From Catenuloplanes indicus (GTDB lineage Bacteria > Actinomycetota > Actinomycetes > Mycobacteriales > Micromonosporaceae), in the NCBI RefSeq assembly GCF_030813715.1, contig NZ_JAUSUZ010000001.1, positions 1,364,001 through 1,428,000 of the forward strand: DNA of 64,000 bases, read 5' to 3'. This document shows positions 16,184 through 24,669 of the stretch, one piece after another. The first letter of the stretch is position 1, and the number at the start of each line of letters is the position of its first letter. The position numbers and the translations under genes are program-made. Below the pieces are notes generated by a model. The model saw only the letters and a program-made list of their open reading frames with translations. It was not told where the DNA came from and did not search any database.

Positions 16184-16737
16184 GATCTACGCTGCCGAGC
16201 GGGGTTGCAGCATCGAAGGTTGCCGCCGCGGAGCGGGAGTTGCCGTTGCCGGACGGAGGCGCCGGCTGCGGGAGGCTGCCGCCGCAGGGCGGGGGTGCCG
16301 CCGCGCAGCCGGGTTGCCACTGCGGGACCGGCGTGCCGCAGCGGAGGCTGCCGCCGCAGGGCGGGCGCTACCGCCGCAGAGCGGGCGCTACCGCCGCAGA
16401 GCGGGCGCTACCGCCGCGCAGCCGGACTACCGCCGCGCAGCCGGGTGCCGCTGCGGAGGTTGCCACCGCAAGCCGAAGTGTCGCCCGGAACCGGGCGCGG
16501 CACGGAACCGGAGCGCGGCACGGAACCGGAGCGCGGCGAGCGGGACCGGAGCGCGGCGAGCGGGACCGGAGCGCGGCGAGCGGGACCGGAGCGCGGCGAG
16601 CGGGACCGGGGATAGGCGACGGAGTTGGTCACGCGGGCGAACCTGGCGGTTCACTCGACGTCGCTGGCGCTCCGTTCGATTCCCGCCGAGGAACCGATTC
16701 CGGCGTGTGGAAGCCGGGCGTGGGGCGACCGGAGGCC
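16184..16737. repeat. GC-rich minisatellite region, no gene seen
   Basis: Several short tandem arrays lie here. GCGGGCGCTACCGCCGCAGA (20 bp) is repeated at 16361, 16381 and 16401 (third copy partial). An 18-bp unit, CACGGAACCGGAGCGCGG, occurs at 16501 and 16519. GCGCGGCGAGCGGGACCGGA (20 bp) occurs four times at 16531-16609, the last ending imperfectly. Upstream, GCCGCCGC-rich fragments repeat less regularly. Translations in all frames are low complexity. From 16610 to 16737 I see nothing recognisable. Confidence 0.75.
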
Positions 16738-17997
16738 TCAGCGGGCGGGCCGGCCCGGCAGTACGTACGGGCTGTGCAGGTGCTGGCGGAGCGCGCGGAC
16801 GTCGAATGCGACCCGGTCCCGGGCGTCCGGGTCGCGGATGGCCAGCGACATCAGCGCGGCCAGCCGCGGCGTGTGGCTCTCGGTCAGGCCGGTGTGCACG
16901 GCCTCGGCCACGCCGAGGCTGAGCGCGGGCGCACCGCCGAGACCGGGAAGGTCGTCCCGGATCTCCGCGTCGATGCCACCGGCGGCGAGACGCTCACCGG
17001 CCCGGGCCGCGTCGAGCCCGGCCGTGCGGGTGTCGACCCAGAGCTGATGCCCGCCGGTGTAGCCGCGGTCGGCCGCGAGCGGTGGCAGCCCGGCGGCGGC
17101 CAGCGCGTCGCCGAGCGCGCGGGCCGTGCGCACGATCGCGCGTGCGTAGGCCAGCCCGGCCCGGGACTGGAACTCGGCCAGCGCCAGCCCGAGCGCGCAC
17201 ACCGCGGCCAGGTGGTGCGAGGCGATCAGGTCGCGTTCGGCCGCGAACACGGCCTCGGCGACCGGCGCGGTACGCATGGCCAGCACCCCGTGCTGCGGCC
17301 CGGGGAACGCGGTGTGGGTGGACCCGCCGATGCTGTCCGCGCCGAGGTGCAGCGGGTTCGGCAGCAGACCACCGAAGATCAGCGGCATGGTGGCGGAGAT
17401 GTCCACGTGCGTGCGCGCGGCGCCGGTCGCGGTCAGCAGCTCGGCCAGCGGCAGCGGGAACAGGCCACCGTCCTCGAAGAGGATCAGCGCGGGCCGGTGT
17501 GCCGCGGTCGCGGCCGCCAGCGCGGCGGGGTCCGGCCGGTACGGGTCCGCGTGCCGGACGTGCACGTCCGTGTAGCGCATGCGGCGGACCAGCCGGGCGG
17601 TGCGGCAGACGCCCTCGTGCGCCGCGTGCACGATCAGCACGGTGGCGCCCGCCGGTGCGTCCAGCGAGGCGAGCACGAGCGTGGTCGACTGGGTGCCGGA
17701 CAGCGGGCGGGCGGAGACGTACGAGGCACCGGTCGCGTCGTGCAGCAGCGGCAGCGTCACGTCGGTCTCGATGCGGGCGGCGTGCCGGCGGGAGGGCAGC
17801 GTCCAACCGCCGGGCTCACCATCAATGTTGAAGAACGCGCGGGCGGCCGCGTCCGTGCCGTACGCGGCTCCGGCCAGCCGGGACCCGGCGTTCTCGGTCG
17901 GGACCAGCGAGATGATCCGGGCCGCGCGGCGCTGGTGGCTGGAGAGAGCGTCGAGTCCGGCGGACAGCAGATCCTCAACGTCGACCACGGCGGGCAC
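16738..17997 (-). CDS. SHMT-fold PLP-type protein lacking the catalytic lysine
   Basis: The 419-residue protein follows the serine hydroxymethyltransferase/threonine transaldolase fold: LVPTENAGSRLAGAAYGTD (residues 31-49), SGTQSTTLVLASLDAP (100-115), D199 in HVDIS, and GGSTHTAFPGPQHG (224-237). In active relatives this last motif is STHKTFPGP, with the Lys that forms the PLP Schiff base. Here it is Thr229 (codon ACC). The usual His after Asp199 is also replaced (DISAT). The frame is otherwise intact, so it may be a pseudoenzyme or use another chemistry. Start GTG is preceded by GAGGAGG at short spacing; another GTG lies 9 bases inside. No metabolic partners lie next to it. Confidence 0.75.
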   Translation of the reverse strand: MPAVVDVEDLLSAGLDALSSHQRRAARIISLVPTENAGSRLAGAAYGTDAAARAFFNIDGEPGGWTLPSRRHAARIETDVTLPLLHDATGASYVSARPLSGTQSTTLVLASLDAPAGATVLIVHAAHEGVCRTARLVRRMRYTDVHVRHADPYRPDPAALAAATAAHRPALILFEDGGLFPLPLAELLTATGAARTHVDISATMPLIFGGLLPNPLHLGADSIGGSTHTAFPGPQHGVLAMRTAPVAEAVFAAERDLIASHHLAAVCALGLALAEFQSRAGLAYARAIVRTARALGDALAAAGLPPLAADRGYTGGHQLWVDTRTAGLDAARAGERLAAGGIDAEIRDDLPGLGGAPALSLGVAEAVHTGLTESHTPRLAALMSLAIRDPDARDRVAFDVRALRQHLHSPYVLPGRPAR

Positions 17998-18170
17998 GGT
18001 CCTCCTCGGGGCACGGGTGCTGCGGGCCGCGGCAGCCTAGGGCGTGCAGAGAGGGACTCTACGTGAGTAACCGGATCGCCGCAGTCCGTGCTGTCATCGT
18101 GCCGTACCAATGGGTGATATTGAAGCTCTTCCACCGGTACGTTCGACCGCCGTCGATCCAGAATGGAGGA
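17998..18170. other. Intergenic spacer
   Basis: These 173 bases lie between two minus-strand genes. They contain the Shine-Dalgarno of the SHMT-like gene at 18001-18010. The remainder includes an AT-richer run around 18105-18130. No gene is supported. Confidence 0.3.
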
Positions 18171-18431
18171 TCAGTAGCTCGTGTAGGTGACGGTCTCGGT
18201 GTAGGTGACGCTGACCTCCTCGGCCGCCAGCGACGTGTAGCCGCCCGGCACCTCGTAGGTCTCCTCCGCGACGCCGTCACCGTCCACGTCGTAGGTGGCG
18301 ACATCGGCGAGCCCGTCGCCGTCCAGGTCCGCGACGGTGAGGATGCTGCCGTCCGGGTACTCCTCCGCCACCACGTAGTCGTCGGTGCCGTTGCCGTCCG
18401 CGTCCATCATGAACTCGTAGATCTCGCTCAT
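18171..18431 (-). CDS. Small acidic protein with three calcium-loop-like repeats
   Basis: An 86-residue acidic protein. Three loops of the D-x-D-x-D-G type occur: DADGNGTDDY (about 10-19), DLDGDGLADV (about 35-44) and DVDGDGVAEE (about 48-57). They resemble EF-hand or dockerin/VCBS-like calcium sites. There is no signal peptide, so it is probably cytoplasmic. The tail is rich in Thr, Tyr and Val (SVTYTETVTYTSY). The ATG at 18431 has AGGGAG 7 bases upstream, which favours it over longer frames. It is found after the thiolase operon's end region in the same direction. Function is unknown. Confidence 0.72.
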   Translation of the reverse strand: MSEIYEFMMDADGNGTDDYVVAEEYPDGSILTVADLDGDGLADVATYDVDGDGVAEETYEVPGGYTSLAAEEVSVTYTETVTYTSY

Positions 18432-18475
18432 CGCCGTACTCCCTGTCGCGTGGTGCTTGCTGTGTGACAACGACA

Positions 18476-19927
18476 TTAGGCGGCGGGCGGGCGCGGCGAA
18501 TCCCGGGAATGTGCCACGAGCAGGTCGCCCTCCTCCGGCGTGGACGTGACGAACCGGCGGCCGTCCTCCGTCCGGGCGATCACGACCGCGTCCTGCCCGG
18601 GTTTACGGGTGTACGTCTCCACCGTCATCGGCCCGGGCCGGGATTCGCACACCGGCACCGCCGGCACCGCGTCCAGCCGGGCCTGGATCGCGGCGCTGTC
18701 GTCCGCCCGCCACGGCGCCGGTGCGGTGGAGTAGACGCCCACCGAGTACTTGCTGAGGAACCCGCCGTTCGCGCCGACCAGCCCGAACGTGCCGGGCGCG
18801 CGCCGGGCCCGGCGGACCGTCTCCACGATCGCGTGCAGCGCGTAGTCGTTGCCCGGACCGCCGAAGAACGGCAGCCCGCCGGTGACGGTCAGCCCGCGCG
18901 GGTCGTCGGCCGGCAGCCCGAGCCCGTCGCAGACCGCGAACACCGCGATCGGGAAGCAGCTGTACAGGTCGATCGTGGCCAGGCCGTCCAGCCCGATGCC
19001 GGCGAGGTCCAGCGCGTGCCGGACCGCGGCCACCGCGGCCGGGTAGGCGGACAGGTCCGGCCGGTCCAGCACGTCGCGTTCACGCAGGTCGGCGTGGCCG
19101 TGCAGGTACACCCACCGGTCCGGCGGGATCCGCAGCCGGCGCGCGGCGGCCACCGAGGCCAGCAGCACGGCCGCGCCCTGGTTCACCTTGTCCCGGGAGA
19201 CGAGACATCGCGGGTAGGGGTCCGCGATCATCCGGTTCGAGGGCGTCTCGGTGATCAGCTCGGCCGCGGTCCGGACCGTGCGCGCGGCCGCGTGCGGGTG
19301 CCCGGCCGCTACCCGGCTGAACGGCGCGAACAGCGCGCCCATCGTGACCGCGTAGTCCGCGTGGGACAGGCCGAGGCGGGCCCGGCGGGCGTGCTCGAAC
19401 AGCGCGTACTGGCCGGGCGGGTCGAGCAGGCCGTGCGCGGCGAGCTGAGGTGGCGCGAGGCCGTCCAGCCCGTACCCCCGGTCCTCGATCTGCCCCCGGG
19501 TGCGATCGGTGAAGTCGGGCCGGTCGCCGGCACGGGCCAGACGCGCGACCGTGGAGATCGCCTCCGCGCCGCAGACCAGCGCGGTGTCCGCGCGCCCGGC
19601 CGCGATCTCCCCGGCCATCTCGGTGACCAGCCGCTGCGGCGCCTGGCCGCCGGTGACCTCGAGGATCGCCCGCCTCGGCGCCTGCCCGAGCCGGGCCGCG
19701 ACCGCGCGCGGGAAGTTCTCGGCCCGGCCGAGCGGCGCGTGCGACCAGGGCGTGGAGATCTCGAACTGGCGGACCGCCGCGATCACGTCGACGGCTGCCG
19801 CGCCGACCGCCGCCGCGGCGGCGGTCGTGGCCAGGTCCACCGGCGACATCGCGCGGTAGTCCGGGTCGGCCGGGCGCTCGGACGCCTCCCCCACCCCGAT
19901 GATCACCGGCGTGCGGTCGTCGATCAC
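18476..19927 (-). CDS. Thiolase-like (TLP1 type) acyl-CoA protein
   Basis: A 483-residue member of the SCP2-thiolase/thiolase-like group: TPVIIGVGEASERP at the start, ALVCGAEAIST near residue 120, and GGFLSKYSVGVYST near the end of the core, followed by a C-terminal beta-rich extension as in mycobacterial TLP1. The position that holds the nucleophilic Cys in true thiolases reads V-T-G-G-Q, so classical thiolysis is doubtful. GTG start at 19927 overlaps the upstream stop as GTGA, so it is co-translated with the nitronate monooxygenase-like gene. The pair suggests acyl-CoA or lipid-related metabolism. Confidence 0.82.
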   Translation of the reverse strand: MIDDRTPVIIGVGEASERPADPDYRAMSPVDLATTAAAAAVGAAAVDVIAAVRQFEISTPWSHAPLGRAENFPRAVAARLGQAPRRAILEVTGGQAPQRLVTEMAGEIAAGRADTALVCGAEAISTVARLARAGDRPDFTDRTRGQIEDRGYGLDGLAPPQLAAHGLLDPPGQYALFEHARRARLGLSHADYAVTMGALFAPFSRVAAGHPHAAARTVRTAAELITETPSNRMIADPYPRCLVSRDKVNQGAAVLLASVAAARRLRIPPDRWVYLHGHADLRERDVLDRPDLSAYPAAVAAVRHALDLAGIGLDGLATIDLYSCFPIAVFAVCDGLGLPADDPRGLTVTGGLPFFGGPGNDYALHAIVETVRRARRAPGTFGLVGANGGFLSKYSVGVYSTAPAPWRADDSAAIQARLDAVPAVPVCESRPGPMTVETYTRKPGQDAVVIARTEDGRRFVTSTPEEGDLLVAHSRDSPRPPAA

Positions 19928-21039
19928 AGCTGCCGGCCCAGTGACGCGATCCGGGCCGCGCACTCCTCCGCCATCGTCCGGGTGATCTCCGCAGCCGGGC
20001 GCAGACCCCGGAACGAGCCGACCACCTGCCCGACGAAGAACGACTCGAGCGCCAGCGCGCCCTCGTGCCCGGCCGCGGCCGCGTCGTCGATGCGCTGCCA
20101 GGCCTCACCGGTCAGCAGCGGCTGCAACGGCAACGGCAGCGGCGCCGGGCTGCCCGGCCGCTCCCACTCGTCGTGCCAGGCACTGCGCAACTGCCGGGCC
20201 GGCTTACCGGTGCGGGTCGGCGAGCGCAGCGTGTCCGCGCTGGACGCGGCCACGAACTTCGCCTTGATCGCGGCGTTCGCCACGTCCTCGTGACTGGACA
20301 GCCAGATCGAGCCGCACCACACGCCGGCCGCGCCGAGCGCGAGCGCGGCCGCCATCTGCCGCCCGTCCGCGATCCCGCCCGCGGCCAGCACCGGCGTGTC
20401 CCCGGCCAGGTCGACGATCTCCGGGGTGAGGACCATGGTGGCGATCGTGCCGGTGTGCCCGCCGGCCTCGGTGCCCTGCGCGATCAGCAGGTCGACACCG
20501 GCCGCGAGCTGGCGTGCCGCGTGCTTCGGCGCGCCGACCAGCGCGGCCACGATCACACCGGCCGCCTTGCCGCGCGCGACCAGATCCGGCGGTGGCGTGC
20601 CGAGCGCGTTCGCGATCAGCGAGATCCGGTGCTGGAACGCGACGTCGAGCAGCGCCGTCACGCCGGCCGGGCTGACCCCCGCCGCGAACTCGTCCGCGAC
20701 GTCCCGGGTCCCGGTCGGCGGGATGCCGTAGCGGGCGAGCAGGTCGTCGACGAACGCGAAGTGCGCGGCTGGGATCTGCGCGCGCAGGCTGGCGATCAGA
20801 TCATGCGGGTCCCCCTTCGCGAACGTCGACGGCACCAGCAGATCCACACCGTACGGCCGGCCCCGCACGCGCTCCTCGATCCAGGTGAGCTGCGCGTCCA
20901 GCTCCTCCGGCGCGTACGCGGACGCGGCCAGCACGCCGAACCCGCCCGCGTTCGTCACCTCCGCCACCACGGCCGGTGACCGGTTGAACCCCACGATCGG
21001 ATGCCGTACGCCGGTCAGCTCCGTGAACGCGGTCCGCAT
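19924..21039 (-). CDS. Nitronate monooxygenase / 2-nitropropane dioxygenase family enzyme
   Basis: A 371-residue FMN TIM-barrel protein: HPIVGFNRSPAVVAEVTNAGG at the N-terminus, IAQGTEAGGHTG (about residues 185-197) with the phosphate-binding gly-rich turn, and LAAGGIADGRQMAAALALGA (about 220-240). The family oxidises alkyl nitronates or reduces enoyl compounds with FMN. ATG at 21039 has AAAGGAG 7 bases before it. Downstream it overlaps the thiolase-like gene; upstream, 59 bases separate it from the PEP mutase-like gene. The three are likely one operon. Confidence 0.87.
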   Translation of the reverse strand: MRTAFTELTGVRHPIVGFNRSPAVVAEVTNAGGFGVLAASAYAPEELDAQLTWIEERVRGRPYGVDLLVPSTFAKGDPHDLIASLRAQIPAAHFAFVDDLLARYGIPPTGTRDVADEFAAGVSPAGVTALLDVAFQHRISLIANALGTPPPDLVARGKAAGVIVAALVGAPKHAARQLAAGVDLLIAQGTEAGGHTGTIATMVLTPEIVDLAGDTPVLAAGGIADGRQMAAALALGAAGVWCGSIWLSSHEDVANAAIKAKFVAASSADTLRSPTRTGKPARQLRSAWHDEWERPGSPAPLPLPLQPLLTGEAWQRIDDAAAAGHEGALALESFFVGQVVGSFRGLRPAAEITRTMAEECAARIASLGRQL

Positions 21040-21098
21040 CGACGTGCTCCTTTCGGTCGAGTGTCCGTCGCATCGTGCCCCGCGCGCCGCCCGGCCCG

Positions 21099-21878
21099 CT
21101 AGCCGAACGCCCGGTCGATCTCCTCGCCGGTCAGTGAGCGGGCGCGGAACGTGGTGGTGCCGGGACCGAGGAGTTCGAGCGCGGCGGTGCGGGCGGCGCC
21201 GTAGGCGGCCCAGGCGAGGGCACCGCCGGTGGAGACGCGGCGGACGCCGAGCGCGGCCAGCTCCGGGACGCTGGGTGCGCCGGCCACGGCGAGCACGTTG
21301 ACCGGCGCGTCCACCGCGGCGACCACCCGGGCGATGTCGTCCGGCGTGCGCAGGCCGGGGGCGTAGAGCACGTCCGCGCCGGCGTCCCGGTAGGCACGCA
21401 GCCGGTCGATCGTGTCGTCCAGCTCGTCGTGGCCGTAGAGGTGGTTCTCGGCGCGCGCGGTGAGCACGATGCCGTGCCGCGCGCAGGCCTCCGCCGCCTC
21501 GGCGACGCGCGCGGTGGCGTCCGTGGCCGGGGTGACCGCGCCGCGGGCCGGGTCGTAGTCCTCGATGGAGAGGCCGGCGGCACCGGCGTCCGCGAGCGCG
21601 TCCACGGTCGCGGTGACGTCGTCGAAGCAGCGTTCCGCGTCCACGTTGAGCGGCACGCCGATCGCGGCGGTGAGCGCGGCCGTGTGCGCGCACAGGCCGG
21701 CGAGCGTCCCCCGCTGGTCGAGCGTGCCGAGGCCGGCGGCCAGGCCGGAGGACGTGGTGGCGAGCGCCGCGAAGCCCAGGCTCTCCAGCAGCCGGGCCGA
21801 GCCGGTGTCCCACGGGTTCGGCATCACGAACGTGCCGGCGGCGTGCAGTGCGCGGAAGCGGTCGCGGAGATCGGTCAT
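21099..21878 (-). CDS. Isocitrate lyase/PEP mutase family protein
   Basis: A 259-residue TIM-barrel protein of the ICL/PEPM superfamily (COG2513 type): FVMPNPWDTGSARLLESLGF, then ATTSSGLAAGLG, NVDAERCF with metal-near Asp, GAAGLSIEDYD (residues about 100-110) and TARAENHLYG. The lyase KKCGH motif is absent, as in the small subfamily whose members act as oxaloacetate decarboxylases, carboxyphosphonoenolpyruvate mutases or unknown lyases. It is first in the operon with the monooxygenase and thiolase-like genes. The divergent gene at 21903 starts only 24 bases away. Confidence 0.85.
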   Translation of the reverse strand: MTDLRDRFRALHAAGTFVMPNPWDTGSARLLESLGFAALATTSSGLAAGLGTLDQRGTLAGLCAHTAALTAAIGVPLNVDAERCFDDVTATVDALADAGAAGLSIEDYDPARGAVTPATDATARVAEAAEACARHGIVLTARAENHLYGHDELDDTIDRLRAYRDAGADVLYAPGLRTPDDIARVVAAVDAPVNVLAVAGAPSVPELAALGVRRVSTGGALAWAAYGAARTAALELLGPGTTTFRARSLTGEEIDRAFG

Positions 21879-21902
21879 GGGCCTCAGCGTACGATCTCCG
21901 CC

Positions 21903-22934
21903 ATGCAGGATCGGGGACTCGAGACATCCGTCGACGCCGTCATCGCCGCGCTGGAGGCGTTCGACCGGGAGGCGTTCGGCGAGGCGATGCAGGACCTGGC
22001 GCAGGCTACGCCGCGGTCCCGGCCGGACGAGGTCGCGACCGCGCTCACCCGGCTGGCGCCGGTGCTGGCGGAGCTGCCGATCGGCATCGGCGGGCACCTG
22101 GCGCAGCTGGCCGGCAGCATGGTCGACTTCGGTGGCACGCCGGACCTGGTGCTGCCGGTGCTGGTCGAGCGCGCGTGCGAGGTGCTGGAGGCCGCGGCTC
22201 GGTTCCGCGCGCTGCACGAGAAGGCGTACGGCGAGGCCCCCGACCCGGACGACCACGAGGCGATCGGGACCACGATCGAGCGGTTCGCCGACGGGGCCGC
22301 GGCGCACGGACTGTCCGAGGTGGAGGGTCAGACGCTGATCGAGGCGTGGTTCACCGCGGGTGTCTGGGTGCAGCCGGTGCTCTACCTGGCGCAGCGCCGC
22401 GACGTGCGGGTGTCGCTGCCGCAGCGCGAGCGGCTGACCGCGGCGGTCGAGGCGACGCGCGAGCAGATCGGCACGGCCGGCTGGCTGCACGGGCTGCTGC
22501 TGGTCCTCGACGACGAGCCGCTGATCGTGCTGCACCGGGCGACCGGCCGCGCGTTCGAGGTGACGATCAGCGGGATCGGCGACAACTTCCAGCTGCACAC
22601 GCTGCTGGCCGCCGCGATCCTGGACGGCGACGACCGGCCCTCAGAGGAGGAGATCGCGGCCGCGACGGACGGGCCGGAGCTGGAGCCGGAGGGCGGCATG
22701 ACCGGCCGGGTGAACCTGGTCGACGGCGAGGGCACCTGGATCTGGAACGAGGGCCGCCCGGCGGACATCCCGGTCTACGAGGGCGCGCGCGTGGTGGTGC
22801 TGGACCCGCCGCCGTACCGGCGGACCTGGAACACCGGCCGGCCGTACCCGCTGATGGTCCCGTCCGTGACCGCGGAGCAGCTGCCGTCCGCCGAGGCCGC
22901 GGCCTGGCTGAGCAAGGTCAAGCCGGCCGCCTGA
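21903..22934 (+). CDS. Conserved-looking hypothetical protein
   Basis: A 343-residue soluble, acidic protein without signal peptide or membrane helix. Residues 1-140 look all-helical (ALEAFDREAFGEAMQDLAQA, then several amphipathic helices); the rest is mixed with many strands (PLIVLHRATGRAFEVTISGIG). I do not recognise a family. ATG at 21903 lies 24 bases from the divergent PEP mutase start, sharing a promoter region. The codon pattern is fully typical, so it is a real gene. Confidence 0.75.
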   Translation: MQDRGLETSVDAVIAALEAFDREAFGEAMQDLAQATPRSRPDEVATALTRLAPVLAELPIGIGGHLAQLAGSMVDFGGTPDLVLPVLVERACEVLEAAARFRALHEKAYGEAPDPDDHEAIGTTIERFADGAAAHGLSEVEGQTLIEAWFTAGVWVQPVLYLAQRRDVRVSLPQRERLTAAVEATREQIGTAGWLHGLLLVLDDEPLIVLHRATGRAFEVTISGIGDNFQLHTLLAAAILDGDDRPSEEEIAAATDGPELEPEGGMTGRVNLVDGEGTWIWNEGRPADIPVYEGARVVVLDPPPYRRTWNTGRPYPLMVPSVTAEQLPSAEAAAWLSKVKPAA

Positions 22935-22939
22935 CGCGT

Positions 22940-22980
22940 GTCCACCGACCGGTGGACAGCCGGATTCCGTCCACCGGTCG
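22940..22980. promoter_or_regulatory. Palindrome and half repeat upstream of exporter operon
   Basis: GTCCACCG-AC-CGGTGGAC (22940-22957) is a perfect inverted repeat with a 2-base centre. GTCCACCGGTCG follows at 22969-22980 as a further half-type copy 29 bases downstream. The block lies 38 bases before the ATG of the ABC ATPase, so it is a candidate binding site for the operon's own LuxR-type regulator. Confidence 0.5.
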
Positions 22981-23017
22981 TCCCGTCGGCCGCCGTGCGC
23001 GGCGAAGAATCGAACGC

Positions 23018-23851
23018 ATGGCAGTCATCGAGGTACAGGACCTCAGGAAACGGTACGGCCCGCACACGGCCGTCGAGGGCGTCACGCTGACCGTCGCGCG
23101 CGGCGAGGTGTTCGGGCTGCTCGGCCCGAACGGCGCCGGTAAGACCACCACGGTGGAGATTCTGGAGGGCTACCGCCGGCGCGACGGCGGCACGGTGCGG
23201 GTGCTCGGCGAGGACCCGGGCCACGCCGGGCGCCGCTGGCGGTCCCGGATCGGGATCGTGCCGCAGGGCGCGCAGGACGGCGGCGAGCTGACGGTCCGCG
23301 AGTACGTCCGGCACGTGGCCGGCTTCTACCCCCGGCCGCGCGACCCGGAGACCGTGATCGAGCGCTGCGGCCTGGCCGAGAAGGCCGGTGCGAAGCTGCG
23401 CACGCTCTCCGGCGGGCAGCGCCGGCGGGTGGACGTGGCGCTCGGCATCATCGGCGACCCGGAGCTGCTGTTCCTGGACGAGCCGACCACCGGCTTCGAC
23501 CCGGAGGTGCGCCGCGCGTTCTGGTCGCTGATCCGCGACCTGGCCGCGGACGGCACCACGATCGTGCTGACCAGCCACTACCTGGACGAGGTGGAGGCGC
23601 TCGCGACCCGGCTGGCGGTGCTCGCCGGTGGCCGGATCGTGGCCGAGGGCACGCCGCAGACGATCGGCGGCCGGACCGCGGAGTCGATCGTGTCCTGGCG
23701 GGACGGCGACGGCCCGCAGCGCGTGGTGACCGACGCGCCGCTGCCGCTGCTGGCCACGCTGACCGGCCGGGCCACGGCCGTGACCGACCTGCGCGTGCAG
23801 CCGCGCAGCCTGGAGGACGTCTACCTGGAACTGATCGGGGAGAACCGATGA
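23018..23851 (+). CDS. ABC-2 type exporter ATP-binding protein
   Basis: A 277-residue ABC ATPase. Walker A is GPNGAGKTTT (about 38-47), the signature is LSGGQRRRVDVA (about 130-141), Walker B is LLFLDEPTTGFD (about 150-161), and the switch His is in TSHYLDEVEAL. The C-terminal 60 residues form the DrrA-like extension. It powers the permease encoded next, with a 4-base ATGA overlap. The pair probably exports a lipid, peptide or drug. A histidine kinase and regulator follow in the same coupled operon. Confidence 0.93.
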   Translation: MAVIEVQDLRKRYGPHTAVEGVTLTVARGEVFGLLGPNGAGKTTTVEILEGYRRRDGGTVRVLGEDPGHAGRRWRSRIGIVPQGAQDGGELTVREYVRHVAGFYPRPRDPETVIERCGLAEKAGAKLRTLSGGQRRRVDVALGIIGDPELLFLDEPTTGFDPEVRRAFWSLIRDLAADGTTIVLTSHYLDEVEALATRLAVLAGGRIVAEGTPQTIGGRTAESIVSWRDGDGPQRVVTDAPLPLLATLTGRATAVTDLRVQPRSLEDVYLELIGENR

Positions 23852-24669
23852 CCACCGACACGCCGGCCATGCCCTCAACGCTGCGGATCGGCCTGGCCCG
23901 CGGCGTGGCCGAGGTGCGCGCCTACTTCCGCGAGCGGGACGCCGTGGTGTTCACGTTCGCGCTGCCCACGGTGATCCTGATCCTGCTCGGCATGATCTTC
24001 GACGAGCCGCTGGAGGGCGTGCCGGACGCGACGGTCAGCCAGGTGTTCGCGGCCGGCATGGTCGCGTACGGCATCCTGTCCACCGCGTTCATCAGCATCG
24101 GGATGGGCATCGTCGCCGACCGCGAGGACGGCACGCTGAAACGCCTGCGCGGCACGCCGGTCACGGCCGGTGCGTACCTGATCGGGAAGATCGTGCTGGT
24201 GGCGGTGACCACGGTCGCGTCCGTCGCGCTGATGCTGGCCGTCGCGGTGCTGCTGTTCGACCTGGAACTGCCCAGCGACACGGGGCGCTGGATCACGTTC
24301 ACCTGGTTGATGGCGCTGTCGGTGGTCGCGTGCACGCTGCTCGGCATCGCCGCCAGCACGCTGGCCCGGTCCACCCGCAGCGCACCGGCCGTGATGAACC
24401 TGCCGGTGCTGGCGTTGCAGTTCACCTCCGGGATCTTCGTGCACATCTCCACGCTGCCGGATGGGATGCTGACCGTGGCGTCGTGGTTCCCGGTGAAGTG
24501 GATGGGGCAGGGCTTCCGGTCGGTGTTCCTGCCGGACGCGGCGGCCGCACAGGAGGTGGCGGGATCGTGGGAGCACGGCAGGATCGCGCTGGTGCTGACC
24601 GCGTGGTGCCTGGCGGGCCTGGCGCTGTGTCTGGCGACGTTCCGCTGGACGGACCGCCGCACGCGATGA
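23848..24669 (+). CDS. ABC-2 type exporter permease
   Basis: A 273-residue membrane protein with six predicted helices, starting after a cytosolic arm (RGVAEVRAYFRERDAVVF). The segment GIVADREDGTLKRLRGTPV is the typical ABC2_membrane intracellular loop. ATGA overlap with the ATPase upstream and with the kinase downstream means all are translated together. It acts in the cytoplasmic membrane with the upstream ATPase. Confidence 0.92.
   Translation: MTTDTPAMPSTLRIGLARGVAEVRAYFRERDAVVFTFALPTVILILLGMIFDEPLEGVPDATVSQVFAAGMVAYGILSTAFISIGMGIVADREDGTLKRLRGTPVTAGAYLIGKIVLVAVTTVASVALMLAVAVLLFDLELPSDTGRWITFTWLMALSVVACTLLGIAASTLARSTRSAPAVMNLPVLALQFTSGIFVHISTLPDGMLTVASWFPVKWMGQGFRSVFLPDAAAAQEVAGSWEHGRIALVLTAWCLAGLALCLATFRWTDRRTR

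Noticed and set aside
16660-16700. tRNA-like T-loop motif GTTCGATTCCC
   Set aside because: The five bases on each side do not pair as a T-stem, and no D-arm, anticodon arm or acceptor stem can be drawn.
18464-20293. 609-codon plus-strand frame across thiolase and monooxygenase genes
   Set aside because: Antisense shadow: translation is Arg/Gly/Val-rich without any domain.
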